Origin: Oxalobacter formigenes
GTDB lineage: Bacteria; Pseudomonadota; Gammaproteobacteria; Burkholderiales; Burkholderiaceae_D
DNA length: 64,000 nucleotides
Direction of reading: 5' to 3'
Assembly (NCBI RefSeq): GCF_002127965.1
Contig: NZ_CP018787.1
Span: forward strand, 2,108,001 to 2,172,000
The position numbers and the translations under genes are program-made. Of the stretch, positions 48,201 to 58,033 are shown piece after piece (position 1 is the stretch's first letter; every line of letters starts with the position of its first letter). Below the pieces are notes generated by a model. It saw only the letters and a list, made by a program, of their open reading frames with translations. It had not been told where the DNA came from and made no database searches.

Positions 48201-51200
48201 TTTCTGGCTGATATCTCCCGTCATTGCATGGAAGATCAGCCTGCCGTCTGTCAAGGAACTCCGCGAGTTGTCAGACAAACAAAAGCTTTATCTGCGCAAA
48301 CTCTCCAGAAAAATCTGGTCGTTTTTCGATGCGTATGCCGGCGCGGAAGACAACTGGCTGCCACCGGACAACATTCAGGAAATGCCGACGTTTACGTCAC
48401 CGACCGACAAACTGGCCAATGATGGAAACGTTACACAAAAACCGGAAATCGTCGTTGCCCACCGCACATCCCCGACCAATATCGGGCTGGCACTGCTGTC
48501 GTATCTGGCGGCGAACGACTTCGGCTATATCCCTGCCAGCCATCTGATCACCCGTTTGTCGAATACCTTCGGGTCGATGGCCAGACTCGAGCGCTACCGG
48601 GGCCATTTCTACAACTGGTACGATACCAAAACGCTCCAGCCACTCCAGAACCCGATTTATATTTCTTCCGTCGACAGCGGCAATCTGGCCGGTCATCTGA
48701 TTACATTGAAGGCAGGACTGGCCGAACAGAAAAACCGGATGGCCTTGACAGGCCGTTTGCTCGACGGACTCAGGGATACGTTTGAATTGTTACGGGATGA
48801 AGGCAACGACAAGTATCGTGCACAGATTGTCGACATCGACCGGAAACTCTCCAAATACGAAAAACAGGCGAAACTGACGATCAAGCAACGATTTGACTTG
48901 CTGCACAGTCTCGTCGACACCCTGACGACACTGGTCCCCATTACGGCAAGAGATGAGAAAACCCTCTCCAGCTTCTGGAGCAACGCCCTCCTCTCCCAGT
49001 GCAACCAGCAGCTCGATGAACTGGCCAATCTGGCACCCTGGGTTCTCCTGCCCGGCTGGCAAAACAAGCCGAACCTCATTTCCGAGCTGAACCGGAACAT
49101 GAGCCTGCAACAGGTTTGCGAACTGTCGGAACATCTTGTCACGACTTTTGAAGAGATGAAAAAGAAAGCAGGCAAGGAAGATCAGGAATTGCTTGAAGAA
49201 TTGGAAGTACGTGTCGGGAACGCCTCGAAAGAAGCGGGGAAAAGGCTTGAATCTTTTGCTGATCTCGTCAGACAGATCGACGACTTTTCGCAGATGGATT
49301 TCACCTTCCTCTACGACCATTCCACCAACCTGCTGTCCATCGGTTACAACATCACTGACCGCAAGATCGATAACAGTTATTACGATCTTCTCGCTTCCGA
49401 AGCACGCCTGACCAGTTTCGTCGCCATCGCGATGGGACAGATCCCGCAGGAAAACTGGTTCGCGCTGGGCCGGATGATGACCGTCATCGGCGGCGATCCG
49501 ATTCTCCTGTCGTGGAGCGGCTCGATGTTCGAATACCTGATGCCGCATCTGGTCATGCCGAGTTTTGAGAGCACGCTTTTGGACCAGACCCACAAGGCCG
49601 CCGTGATGAGACAGAAAGATTACGGTAAACAGCGCGGTGTGCCCTGGGGCATTTCCGAATCGGGATACTATGCTTTCGACGCACGCCTGAATTATCAGTA
49701 CCGGGCTTTCGGCGTGCCCGGTCTTGGCTTGAAACGTGGTCTGGCCGACGATCTGGTTATCGCCCCATACGCGACCATGCTTTCCGTCATGGTCGAACCC
49801 GACATGGCCTGCAACAACCTGATCGAACTGGAAGAGAAGGGATTTGCCGGACAATACGGCCTGTTCGAGGCAATCGACTATACGCAGGCACGTCTGACCC
49901 GTGGACAGAATTACGCGATTGTCCGCTCCTATATGGCCCATCATCAGGGCATGAGCTTTTTGTCTCTTGAATCCTGCCTGCTGGACCAGCCGATGCAAAG
50001 ACGTTTCGCCTCAGACGCGTGGATGCAGGCAACCCTGCCGCTCTTGCATGAACGCATTCCGAAAACCATCGCTTACTATGAAAGGGCGCCGAATCTGGCC
50101 AAAACCCAGATGGCGTCGATTCCTGCCGAATTGCCGACCCGTGTTTACACGACGTCCGACACCCGCATTCCGGAAGTCCAGCTTCTTTCCAACGGTTCCT
50201 ACCACGTCATGGCAACCAACGCCGGTGGCGGGTACAGCCACTGGAAAAACCTCGCCATCACCCGCTGGAAACCGGATACCACACAGGATAACTGGGGAAC
50301 ATTCTTCTATTTGCGCGATCTGGACGACGGGAATTTCTGGTCGACCGCTTACCAGCCAGTCAAAAAAGAAAGCGCCAGGTACGAAACGATATTCTCTGAA
50401 GGACGTGCCGAGTATCGCTGTATCGAAAACGGCATTGAAACCCATTGTGAAGTCGTCGTTTCCCCGGAAGACGATATCGAACTCCGGCGTCACAAGATCA
50501 CGAACCGTTCGGCAAAAAGCCGTACCATCGAGCTGACCAGCTATTCGGAAACGGTCATCGCCACCGCGATTGCCGACCTGTCCCATCCAGCTTTTTCCAA
50601 ACTGTTCGTCCAGACGGAAATCGTGCCGGAATTCAACGCGATCATCAGCACGCGTCGTCCGCGTTTCGAAACGGAAAAACCGCCTTTTTCTTTTGCCATG
50701 ATGGTCATTCATGACAAACAGGCAAAAGACATTTCCTATGAAACCGACCGGAGCAAATTCCTCGGCCGGATGAATACCGTGACCGCTCCGGCAGCATTGA
50801 CCGGCAGGGAACCTCTGTCCGACAGCCAGGGTTCCGTCCTCGATCCGGTCGCGGTCCTGCGCTGCCAGCTTGTTCTGGAACCGGACGAATCGGTCGTGAT
50901 CGATTACGTCGCCGGCATCTCGCCTGACCGGGAAGAAAGCCTCCGCCTGATCGACAAATATGACGACCGCTATCTGGCTGACCGTGTTTTCGAAATGGCC
51001 TGGACGCACAATCACGCCTTCCTGCACCAATTAAATGCCGACGAATCGGATTCCCAGCTTTACGCACGGCTTGCCAGCTCGGTCATCTATCCGAATCCGG
51101 CCTATCGTGCCGACAGCTCTGTCCTGTCCAAAAACAATCGGGGACAATCCGGCTTGTGGAGCTATGCCATCTCGGGTGATTTGCCGATCGTGCTGGTCAA

Positions 51201-54033
51201 GATCCACGCGCAGGAAAATCTGGATATCGTCCGCCAGATGATTCAGGCACATACCTGGTGGCATATGAAAGGCCTGAAAGTCGATCTGGTGATCTGGAAC
51301 GAGGATTACGTCGGTTACCGGCAAGTTCTTCAGGAACAGATCATGGGCCTGATTTCATCGACCCAGCTGGCAACCGAACTGAATGAGCCGGGCGGTATTT
51401 TCGTGCGGCAGGCCGACCAGATTTCGCCGGAAGACCGAACCCTGATTTCTTCTGTTGCCCGGATCATCATTTCGGATATGGACGGCCCGCTCGCGCTGCA
51501 AATCAAGCGTAGCGAACGAAAAGAACGCCGCAAATTCCTGCCGTTGCATACGACGCGCAGCTATACGCCATCCAAACCGCCAGAACTGGCCGCCAACAAT
51601 GCATTGCTGAACAATGGCCTCGGCGGTTACTCTGAAAAAGCCCATGAATACATCATTCACCTGACGGAAGAGATGGCGACACCGGCACCCTGGGTCAATG
51701 TGCTTGCCAATGCAAACTTCGGGACGATTGTCAGTGAAAGCGGACAATCGTACACATGGGATATCAACGCCCATGAATTCCGTATCACGCCATGGGAAAA
51801 CGACCCGGTTTCCGATGTCAGCGGCGAAGCGTTTTACATGCGCGACGAGGAAACGGGCCATTACTGGTCGCCGACGCCGCTGCCTTGCCGCGGGACGGGC
51901 GACTATGTCTGCCGCCACGGATTCGGCTACAGTGTTTTCGAACACGTCGAAGACGGTATCCGTACCGAACTCTGGATTTACGTGGCTCTGGAAAACAGCA
52001 TCAAGTATTCCGTGCTGAAGATAAAAAATGAATCGGGGACGTCCCGATCCCTTTCCGCTACCAGCTACGTCGAGTGGGTTCTCGGAGAGTTGAGGGAAAA
52101 AACGCAGATGAGCGTGATCACGGAAATCGATCCTGTCAGCGGCGCACTCTTCGCACGCAATCCGTACAACACGGAGTTCGCCGAACGTATCGCTTTCTTT
52201 ACCGTCAACACACCGAACCGTACCGTCACGGGCAACCGGACTGAATTTATCGGGCGTAACAATACCCTGAGAAATCCCGCCGCCATGTCCCGCTCTTACC
52301 TCTCCAACCGGGTAGGCGCTGGATACGATCCGTGTGGCGCGATTCATGTTCCCTTCACTCTGGCGGCCGGTCAGGAAAAGGAAATCCAGTTCATGCTTGG
52401 TACTGCCGGTCGCCGGAGTGCCGACGCCAGCCAGTACGTCCATCGCTATCGCAGTGTCGAAGCGGCGGAACTGGCTCTTGTACAGGTTCAGAAATACTGG
52501 GAAAAAACCCTCTCTGCCGTGACTATCCAGACGCCGGATACCTCGCTGAACGTGTTGGCGAACGGCTGGCTGATGTACCAGACGATCGGCTGCCGCCTGT
52601 GGGCCCGAAGCGGCTTTTACCAGTCAGGCGGGGCATTCGGTTTCCGCGACCAGTTGCAGGACGCCATGTCGGTCATCCATACCGAACCGGCGCTGCTCAG
52701 GAACCAGATTCTTCTTTGTTGCGAACACCAGTTCGTCGAGGGCGATGTCCAGCACTGGTGGCATCCGCCGTCAGGACGAGGAGTGCGAACCCGCTGTTCG
52801 GACGATTATCTCTGGCTGCCGCTTGGGCTTTGCCGTTACATCACGACAACCGGCGACATGAGCATTCTCGACGAGAAACGTTACTTCCTTGAAGGCCGTC
52901 CGGTTCCGGAAGATGAGGAATCCTACTACGACCTGCCTCAGCGTTCACCGGAAGAAGGAACGGTTTATGAGCACTGTGTCCGCTCCATCCGGCACGGCTT
53001 GCGCTTCGGCATTCACGGCTTGCCGCTGATGGGTTCCGGTGACTGGAACGACGGCATGGACCGGGTCGGCATCAAGGGCAAAGGCGAAAGCGTCTGGCTG
53101 GCTTTCTTCCTGTACCGGGTCCTGAATGAATATGCGGGTCTGGCCGACAAGACCAATGACTCAGGATTTGCCGACATGTGCCGGCAGGAAGCGAAAGGCC
53201 TTCAGCTGCATATCGAACAGAATGCATGGGACGGCCAATGGTATCGCCGTGCCTATTTCGACGACGGCACTCCGCTTGGCTCACACGTGAATCCCGAATG
53301 CACGACCGATTCCATTTCGCAAAGCTGGTCGGTTCTGTCGGAAGCCGGAGAAAAAGAACGGACGCTGCAAGCCATGCAGTCGCTTAACCAGCGACTCGTC
53401 AAACGGGACAAAAAACTTATCCAGCTCCTTGACCCGCCATTTGACAAGTCCGATCTCAATCCGGGTTACATCAAGGGATATGTCCCGGGCGTCCGTGAAA
53501 ACGGCGGCCAGTATACGCATGCCGCTATCTGGGCGTCGATGGCCTTTGCGAAAATCGGCAATACGGATCTGGCATGGGAACTCTTCAGGATCATCAATCC
53601 GGTCAATCACGGAATGACGCCGGATGAAACTGAACTGTACAAGGTCGAACCGTACGTCGTGGCGGCTGACGTGTATGCCGTTTCGCCGCATACCGGTCGT
53701 GGCGGCTGGTCGTGGTACACGGGATCGTCCGGCTGGATGTACCGCCTGATCCTCGAGTCGCTGCTGGGTATACGTCTGGAAAACGGACATCTCGTTTTCG
53801 TTCCATGCCTGCCGTCGGAATGGACATCCGCCGAGGTCGTTTACCGGTACAAAAACACGAGCTACCGCATTACGGTAACGAACCGGCCGGATGCGCCGGA
53901 AACGGAAGTCTGGCTCGACAACGTCCAGCAAACAACGGCGTCGATTGTGCTTGAAGACGACCAGAAAGACCATCAGGTAATCGTCAAGGCCGGAAGGAAC
54001 AAAACCGATCCCGAACCTCTGACGCTGATCTGA
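45220..54033 (+). CDS. Cyclic beta-1,2-glucan synthase (NdvB/Cgs type)
   Basis: The 2937-residue inner-membrane enzyme builds and cyclises periplasmic beta-1,2-glucan from UDP-glucose. Visible order: N-terminal region (1-415); membrane helices about 419-480; GT84 glycosyltransferase about 500-800 with LDSDTNLL near 643 and RHRWIRGDWQ near 790; membrane helices about 840-1010; glucoamylase-like domain about 1366-1560 (YDHSTNLLSIGYN, GISESGYYAFD); two carbohydrate-binding GH94-N regions near 1637 and 2126; GH94 phosphorylase domain about 2440-2900 with GSGDWNDGMDRVG near 2606. The layout and size match Brucella Cgs and rhizobial NdvB. The start is TTG with AAAGG at 45206-45210. No transporter (NdvA) is adjacent. 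Confidence 0.93.
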   Translation: MKTISTFFNLFSQPEFFIHNQAGKNTAADFELEEEPLRSELYSITQMDQYGKYLGRTHVLSDKHERDHLLARLADNEAVIRRVYDILASAVRSENRITPAAEWLLDNFYLIEEQIQIAKNHLPEKYSSELPRLSSETMGSVPRVYELALEIVSHGDGHIDANSLSHFISSYQSESVLTLGELWAIPIMLRLALIENLRRVAVRLAMSRAHHELAEEWVQKFTDTAENDPGNLILQVADLARSNPPMVSAFVAELTRRLQSQKAILALPLTWISQRLAETGMTIEQLVMIETQRQAADQVSISNSIGSIRLLGAMDWHEFVESLSVVEQILRTDPTEVYPLMDFASRDHYRHQIEKMAKKSALTEVDVAKKAIGLTEEAFKNPDSDERSRHVGFYLIDKGRTELEKAIQMKKTRLEKWMGSSICSPVFAYLGSFAALTLILSAWMLYGSDIDRLPLWLWAVTGISTLVASSQLSLALVNWLTTFPTVSIPLPKMDFSKGIPEGYETLVVIPTMLISEKQIEKLCDNLEVHYLANRDKRLKFCLLTDFVDADRETMPHDAALIHRLTSLIDELNGKHADDDEGPFLALNRPRKWNLSEKKWIGYERKRGKLEALNALLTGHDTNAFTVKTGSIGNLDKTRYVITLDSDTNLLRDSARQFVGAMAHPLNRARYNAAKDRVVEGYGILQPRITTSLPAANASWYERLCSGDAGIDPYTKTVSDVYQDVFGEGSFIGKGIYDVGIVYKTLNERLPENSILSHDLIEGCYARSGLLSDGQLYEQYPSSYLADVKRRHRWIRGDWQLLKWLFPLVPDARPQNKSGKQRNPLTMLSRWKLFDNLRRSLFAPAAAFLFFASWTVLNPTWAWTLFLLAIFFLPPLLASLTDLVKKGPDISLRQHLSATSVSIRQHFMTAILSLLMIPHEACYSVDAILRTLWRTFFTRRHMMQWVPSAMTNRHDGDVSSYFKNMWFAPAYAVALAFAVSTLRPDAFVFASLFIFFWLISPVIAWKISLPSVKELRELSDKQKLYLRKLSRKIWSFFDAYAGAEDNWLPPDNIQEMPTFTSPTDKLANDGNVTQKPEIVVAHRTSPTNIGLALLSYLAANDFGYIPASHLITRLSNTFGSMARLERYRGHFYNWYDTKTLQPLQNPIYISSVDSGNLAGHLITLKAGLAEQKNRMALTGRLLDGLRDTFELLRDEGNDKYRAQIVDIDRKLSKYEKQAKLTIKQRFDLLHSLVDTLTTLVPITARDEKTLSSFWSNALLSQCNQQLDELANLAPWVLLPGWQNKPNLISELNRNMSLQQVCELSEHLVTTFEEMKKKAGKEDQELLEELEVRVGNASKEAGKRLESFADLVRQIDDFSQMDFTFLYDHSTNLLSIGYNITDRKIDNSYYDLLASEARLTSFVAIAMGQIPQENWFALGRMMTVIGGDPILLSWSGSMFEYLMPHLVMPSFESTLLDQTHKAAVMRQKDYGKQRGVPWGISESGYYAFDARLNYQYRAFGVPGLGLKRGLADDLVIAPYATMLSVMVEPDMACNNLIELEEKGFAGQYGLFEAIDYTQARLTRGQNYAIVRSYMAHHQGMSFLSLESCLLDQPMQRRFASDAWMQATLPLLHERIPKTIAYYERAPNLAKTQMASIPAELPTRVYTTSDTRIPEVQLLSNGSYHVMATNAGGGYSHWKNLAITRWKPDTTQDNWGTFFYLRDLDDGNFWSTAYQPVKKESARYETIFSEGRAEYRCIENGIETHCEVVVSPEDDIELRRHKITNRSAKSRTIELTSYSETVIATAIADLSHPAFSKLFVQTEIVPEFNAIISTRRPRFETEKPPFSFAMMVIHDKQAKDISYETDRSKFLGRMNTVTAPAALTGREPLSDSQGSVLDPVAVLRCQLVLEPDESVVIDYVAGISPDREESLRLIDKYDDRYLADRVFEMAWTHNHAFLHQLNADESDSQLYARLASSVIYPNPAYRADSSVLSKNNRGQSGLWSYAISGDLPIVLVKIHAQENLDIVRQMIQAHTWWHMKGLKVDLVIWNEDYVGYRQVLQEQIMGLISSTQLATELNEPGGIFVRQADQISPEDRTLISSVARIIISDMDGPLALQIKRSERKERRKFLPLHTTRSYTPSKPPELAANNALLNNGLGGYSEKAHEYIIHLTEEMATPAPWVNVLANANFGTIVSESGQSYTWDINAHEFRITPWENDPVSDVSGEAFYMRDEETGHYWSPTPLPCRGTGDYVCRHGFGYSVFEHVEDGIRTELWIYVALENSIKYSVLKIKNESGTSRSLSATSYVEWVLGELREKTQMSVITEIDPVSGALFARNPYNTEFAERIAFFTVNTPNRTVTGNRTEFIGRNNTLRNPAAMSRSYLSNRVGAGYDPCGAIHVPFTLAAGQEKEIQFMLGTAGRRSADASQYVHRYRSVEAAELALVQVQKYWEKTLSAVTIQTPDTSLNVLANGWLMYQTIGCRLWARSGFYQSGGAFGFRDQLQDAMSVIHTEPALLRNQILLCCEHQFVEGDVQHWWHPPSGRGVRTRCSDDYLWLPLGLCRYITTTGDMSILDEKRYFLEGRPVPEDEESYYDLPQRSPEEGTVYEHCVRSIRHGLRFGIHGLPLMGSGDWNDGMDRVGIKGKGESVWLAFFLYRVLNEYAGLADKTNDSGFADMCRQEAKGLQLHIEQNAWDGQWYRRAYFDDGTPLGSHVNPECTTDSISQSWSVLSEAGEKERTLQAMQSLNQRLVKRDKKLIQLLDPPFDKSDLNPGYIKGYVPGVRENGGQYTHAAIWASMAFAKIGNTDLAWELFRIINPVNHGMTPDETELYKVEPYVVAADVYAVSPHTGRGGWSWYTGSSGWMYRLILESLLGIRLENGHLVFVPCLPSEWTSAEVVYRYKNTSYRITVTNRPDAPETEVWLDNVQQTTASIVLEDDQKDHQVIVKAGRNKTDPEPLTLI

Positions 54034-54050
54034 TCACTCAGAAAACACGG

Positions 54051-54099
54051 TTCCGGATTTCCGAAACAGGATGAATCCGGAATCGTGAATTTGTTTTTT
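54051..54099 (+). terminator. Probable terminator after the glucan synthase
   Basis: TTCCGGATT (54051-54059) pairs with AATCCGGAA (54074-54082). A TTTGTTTTTT tract follows after an eight-base gap. The gap makes it weaker than the other terminators here. Confidence 0.5.
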
Positions 54100-54278
54100 C
54101 CAATTAATCAGAAGTTTGCGGGGTTTTCATAAAAAGGAGGGATTGCAGGAACCGTCTGCCTGTTTCCAGACGACAAGCCGAAAGCGGCTTCATCCTGTAT
54201 CATATCGAAAAATTTCATTTGGCCGGTCGCGCTTTTATCCGAAACACGATTTCGCCCTAACAACGAAGTGATCCGTTC

Positions 54279-55211
54279 ATGTTCAAAGAAAATACGCTCG
54301 TCAACAAAGTCCTGTTTTTCATTCTCCTGGTCCTTTGCCTGACGCCTTTCATCTCCATTCCCGTCGCGCTTTTCATGGGCCTCGCATTTGCGCTGGTTTT
54401 CAAGAACCCCTATCCGGATATCAGCAAGAAAGCGTCCAAATACCTGCTCCAGTTTTCCGTTGTCGGGCTTGGTTTCGGCATGAATATGTATGAAGCCTTG
54501 AAGGCAGGAAAGGAAGGCATCACTTTTACCATCGTATCCGTTTTTGGCGTGCTTCTGATCGGCGTGTTTCTGGGTAAACTGTTCAAGCTGGAAAGAACCA
54601 TCGCTTACCTGATTTCCGCAGGGACGGCGATTTGCGGCGGCAGTGCCATCGCCGCCGTTGCGCCTATCGTGAAAGCCAAGGATACGGAAATATCGGTGTC
54701 CATCGGAACCGTCTTCATCCTGAATGCCATCGCCTTATTTATTTTTCCGATACTGGGCCATCACTTTGGTCTCTCCCAGACACAATTCGGGACGTGGGCG
54801 GCGATTGCCATCCATGACGTCTCCTCCGTCGTCGGGGCAGGCGCGGCCTACGGGGAAGAAGCGCTGAAGGTCGCCACTACCGTCAAGCTGACCCGGGCAC
54901 TGTGGATCATTCCCGTCGCCATCGTGACATCCCTCTTCTTCAAACAGAAAACAGACAAGGTGTACAAACCCTGGTTCATCCTGTTCTTCACACTGGCAAT
55001 GATCGCCAATACCTTTTTGCCATTGCCACCACTGCTGGTGGAAAACATCCTGATAGTCGCAAAAACCGGTTTTGCCGTCACCCTTTTCCTGATTGGTACC
55101 GACCTGTCCGTCGATGTCATCAGGAAAGTCGGTGTCAAGGCGATTTTGTTCGGCGTGATATTGTGGGTGCTCATCAGTACCGTCAGTTTTATCGTCATTA
55201 CCATGATGTAA
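54279..55211 (+). CDS. YeiH/UPF0324-family permease (putative sulfate exporter)
   Basis: The 310-residue protein has about nine to ten membrane helices and the family motif ISAGTAICGGSAIAAVAPIVKAK near residue 112, with AIAIHDVSSVVGAGAAYG later. The family is annotated as putative sulfate exporters; transport of sulfate or sulfite is not well proven. It is slightly shorter than E. coli YeiH. It stands alone on the plus strand downstream of the glucan synthase, with no LysR regulator beside it. Confidence 0.9.
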   Translation: MFKENTLVNKVLFFILLVLCLTPFISIPVALFMGLAFALVFKNPYPDISKKASKYLLQFSVVGLGFGMNMYEALKAGKEGITFTIVSVFGVLLIGVFLGKLFKLERTIAYLISAGTAICGGSAIAAVAPIVKAKDTEISVSIGTVFILNAIALFIFPILGHHFGLSQTQFGTWAAIAIHDVSSVVGAGAAYGEEALKVATTVKLTRALWIIPVAIVTSLFFKQKTDKVYKPWFILFFTLAMIANTFLPLPPLLVENILIVAKTGFAVTLFLIGTDLSVDVIRKVGVKAILFGVILWVLISTVSFIVITMM

Positions 55212-55349
55212 AACCCCGAACATCGATTTAACGTCAGTAAGCGGGTATTGCCCTGCCGCTATTCGACAGGAAGCATCCCGGTTTCGTTTTATTTGCAGAA
55301 ATGAAAAGCGATTTTGTTTTCCGGACAAAAGACAGCAAAATATTTTCTT

Positions 55350-55868
55350 TTATACACTTTGACGGATGTATGTATTACTGACGCGTTTCGATTTGAGAAG
55401 ATAGGCGGTCCAGACAACGGCCCAGAATATGGATTTCGTGAAGGGTCCCGACATATCTTTTATGAACCCGCCGATCATGTCGGTCCCGAAACTCATGTAA
55501 AAATACAATCCGACCAAAACAATGGAAAAAGGGCCGATCAGCCATAACGCACTGATCGTATACCGGACCGATTTCCACTCGTGTTTTTTCCAGAGCAGAC
55601 ATCCGGCAGCGATACTGATGACGGACGCGACGATGACAGCTCCCCAGCAGAACCATTTATATTGAACGTAAGCCGAAATGTGCAACATGATCGGGTTTTC
55701 CATTTCAATTTCATGGAAATCCTTCGCCAGCATGGCAATATTCGCGACCGGACTCAGAATCGTCAATATGATGATCAGGAAAGCCAGCCAGCCTCCCACT
55801 CCCTTCGGGCCATCCAGAGATAAATCGGGCAACTCCTTTTTTTCCGGAGGCCTGTTTTCATTTTCCAT
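55350..55868 (-). CDS. DUF2569-family membrane protein
   Basis: The 172-residue protein has a proline-rich charged N-terminus, GVGGWLAFLIIILTILSP, and four membrane helices, ending in IFWAVVWTAYLLKSKRVSNTY, which matches the DUF2569 C-terminal pattern. Function is unknown; the family occurs as small inner-membrane proteins in Gram-negatives. AAAGG lies ten bases before ATG. It is isolated on the minus strand between two plus-strand genes. Confidence 0.82.
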   Translation of the reverse strand: MENENRPPEKKELPDLSLDGPKGVGGWLAFLIIILTILSPVANIAMLAKDFHEIEMENPIMLHISAYVQYKWFCWGAVIVASVISIAAGCLLWKKHEWKSVRYTISALWLIGPFSIVLVGLYFYMSFGTDMIGGFIKDMSGPFTKSIFWAVVWTAYLLKSKRVSNTYIRQSV

Positions 55869-56110
55869 TTCGATCGCTACCTTTTATTCAGGCTTTCATT
55901 AATATCGGAAGTCATTCTAGCCTTTCCATTCGACGGGCTCATTAAAACCGTCAAGCTTTTTGACGATTACTCCGGTTTCGCCTGTTTTTTGTCTTTTTTG
56001 CAACCAGGTAACCTTTTAAGTATCCCGTTTTTTTCGAAGACATCCTTGACTCCGTTATCCCGTTAACATGCTAATATCAAAGACCTGTCTTCCCTGAAAG
56101 AAAAACAGTC

Positions 56111-56878
56111 ATGAAAATAGCTACATGGAACGTCAACTCGCTCAAAGTCCGCCTGCCTCACGTATTGCAGTGGCTGGAAGACAATCCCGTCGATGTCCTC
56201 TGCCTTCAGGAAACGAAACTGACGGACGACAAGTTTCCCGTTATGGAAATCGGGGCAGCGGGTTATCAGGTGGCTTTCACAGGACAGAAAACCTATAACG
56301 GCGTCGCTATTCTTTCAAAAAAACCGGTAACGGATATCGTCAAAAACAATCCGCTTTTCCCGGATGAGCAGCAGCGCATTGTTGCCGCAACTGTCGACAA
56401 TATCCGCATCGTCTGTGCCTACGTCCCCAATGGACAGGCGGTTGGATCGGAAAAATATTCGTACAAACTGGACTGGCTGCGTTCCCTGACCCAATGGCTG
56501 GCAGAAGAACGGCAAAAACATCCATATCTGGCACTATTGGGTGACTACAATATCGCGCCGGAAGACCGCGACGTTTACGACCCGGTGGCATGGGAAGGCA
56601 ACGTTCTCGTTTCGCCACCGGAACGGGATGCTTTCCGGGCATTGCAGGACATCGATTTCATCGACGCTTACCGTCTTTTCGAACAGCCTGAAAAATCATA
56701 CAGCTGGTGGGATTACCGGCAGCTGGGTTTCCAGAAAAACCGCGGATTGCGGATCGACCATATCCTGCTGTCCAAAGCGTTGGCACCACATTGCACGGCA
56801 TGCACAATCGACCGCATTCCTCGCAAATGGACACAGCCTTCTGACCATACGCCGGTCATTGCCGAACTGGATATCTGA
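56111..56878 (+). CDS. xthA: Exodeoxyribonuclease III
   Basis: The 255-residue AP endonuclease/3'-exonuclease acts in base-excision repair. IATWNVNSLKVR, VLCLQETKL with the metal Glu, GDYNIAPEDRDVYD, RIDHILLSK and SDHTPVIAEL with the catalytic Asp-His give a complete active site. It stands alone; nth, another base-excision enzyme, is 13 kb away. Confidence 0.96.
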   Translation: MKIATWNVNSLKVRLPHVLQWLEDNPVDVLCLQETKLTDDKFPVMEIGAAGYQVAFTGQKTYNGVAILSKKPVTDIVKNNPLFPDEQQRIVAATVDNIRIVCAYVPNGQAVGSEKYSYKLDWLRSLTQWLAEERQKHPYLALLGDYNIAPEDRDVYDPVAWEGNVLVSPPERDAFRALQDIDFIDAYRLFEQPEKSYSWWDYRQLGFQKNRGLRIDHILLSKALAPHCTACTIDRIPRKWTQPSDHTPVIAELDI

Positions 56879-56979
56879 TTCACCCTCTTTGACAAACCAG
56901 TACAGCGTTAAAACGGCACTGGTTTGCGCAGTCCCGAAAAGTTACAATAGGCAATTTTTCCGGGTTCTGAAAGCCACTC

Positions 56980-57900
56980 ATGGGTACCGTCCTGCTCAAG
57001 GCACTGTCGTTTGTCCTGATCATCGTTTTGGGATATGTGCTCAAAAAACTGGTTTTCAAAAACCCTAAAGATCACCAGATCGTCGCGTTCATTCTCCTGA
57101 ATGTCACGCTTCCGGCTACAGTCATCCACGCCTTCGGCACGTTCCGTCGGGATGCGTCCCTTTTCCTGATTATCGCAATCGGCTTTTTGTGCGCCGTCAT
57201 CCCGATGCTCTTCGTTTATCTGATCAGCCGCCACCAGAAAAAGGACAAGCGTGCCTTTTCGATGATCAATGTCTGCGGGTTCAATATCGGCTGTTTTGCG
57301 CTGCCGTTTGTCCAGAACTTTTTCGGCCCGGGTGGCATGATCATCGCCTGCCTGTTCGATATCGGCAACGCCTTTATAGTCACCGGTGGCTCGTTCGCTT
57401 TCACATCGACTGTCCTGCAAACGAATCCGGATGAAAAGCAAAGCGTTGGCACGCTGCTGAAAAAATTCGTCAGTTCGATCCCTTTCGATACCTACATGCT
57501 GATGCTCGTTCTGGTCATGCTGAACATCCCGGTACCGGACGTGGTCATTACCCTCGTCGAGCCAATCGCGTCAGCCAACAGTTTCTTCGCCCTGCTTCTG
57601 ATCGGCATGATGTTCGAGTTCCGCACCCGTGCCGACAAATACCGGACGATGTTCGGGGTGTTGGGGCTGCGCCTTCTGTTCGGAGCGGCATTTTCGGCAA
57701 TGCTTTATTTTTTCCTGCCTTTTTCGCTTGAAGTCAGGCAGGTGTTAGCTGTCGTCGCTTTCGCGCCGGTTACTTCACTGGCCCCGATTTATACCGAACG
57801 CTGCCAAAGTGACAGTGCCCTGTCCAGCCTGACGCTGTCCATTTCCATTGTCATCAGCCTGACGGTCATGATCGGGCTTGTCCTTGCCATGCAAGCGTGA
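56980..57900 (+). CDS. AEC-family transporter
   Basis: The 306-residue protein has about ten membrane helices in the two-half arrangement of the auxin-efflux-carrier family (LSFVLIIVLGYVLKKL, IVAFILLNVTLPATVIHAF, SLTLSISIVISLTVMIGLVLAM). Bacterial members, such as the malonate or malate carriers, move organic acids. The substrate cannot be read from the sequence. It is monocistronic between xthA and prfB. Confidence 0.88.
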   Translation: MGTVLLKALSFVLIIVLGYVLKKLVFKNPKDHQIVAFILLNVTLPATVIHAFGTFRRDASLFLIIAIGFLCAVIPMLFVYLISRHQKKDKRAFSMINVCGFNIGCFALPFVQNFFGPGGMIIACLFDIGNAFIVTGGSFAFTSTVLQTNPDEKQSVGTLLKKFVSSIPFDTYMLMLVLVMLNIPVPDVVITLVEPIASANSFFALLLIGMMFEFRTRADKYRTMFGVLGLRLLFGAAFSAMLYFFLPFSLEVRQVLAVVAFAPVTSLAPIYTERCQSDSALSSLTLSISIVISLTVMIGLVLAMQA

Positions 57901-58033
57901 GCCTCACAAAAAAGTGTGTCAAATCATGTATTTTGCAAGTTTTTAACACGATAAATAAGGCAAAAACCGAAACGGTTTGACTCCTCTCGGGTATAATTTC
58001 CCTTTTGCACTTACGATTTCATTACATATCATC

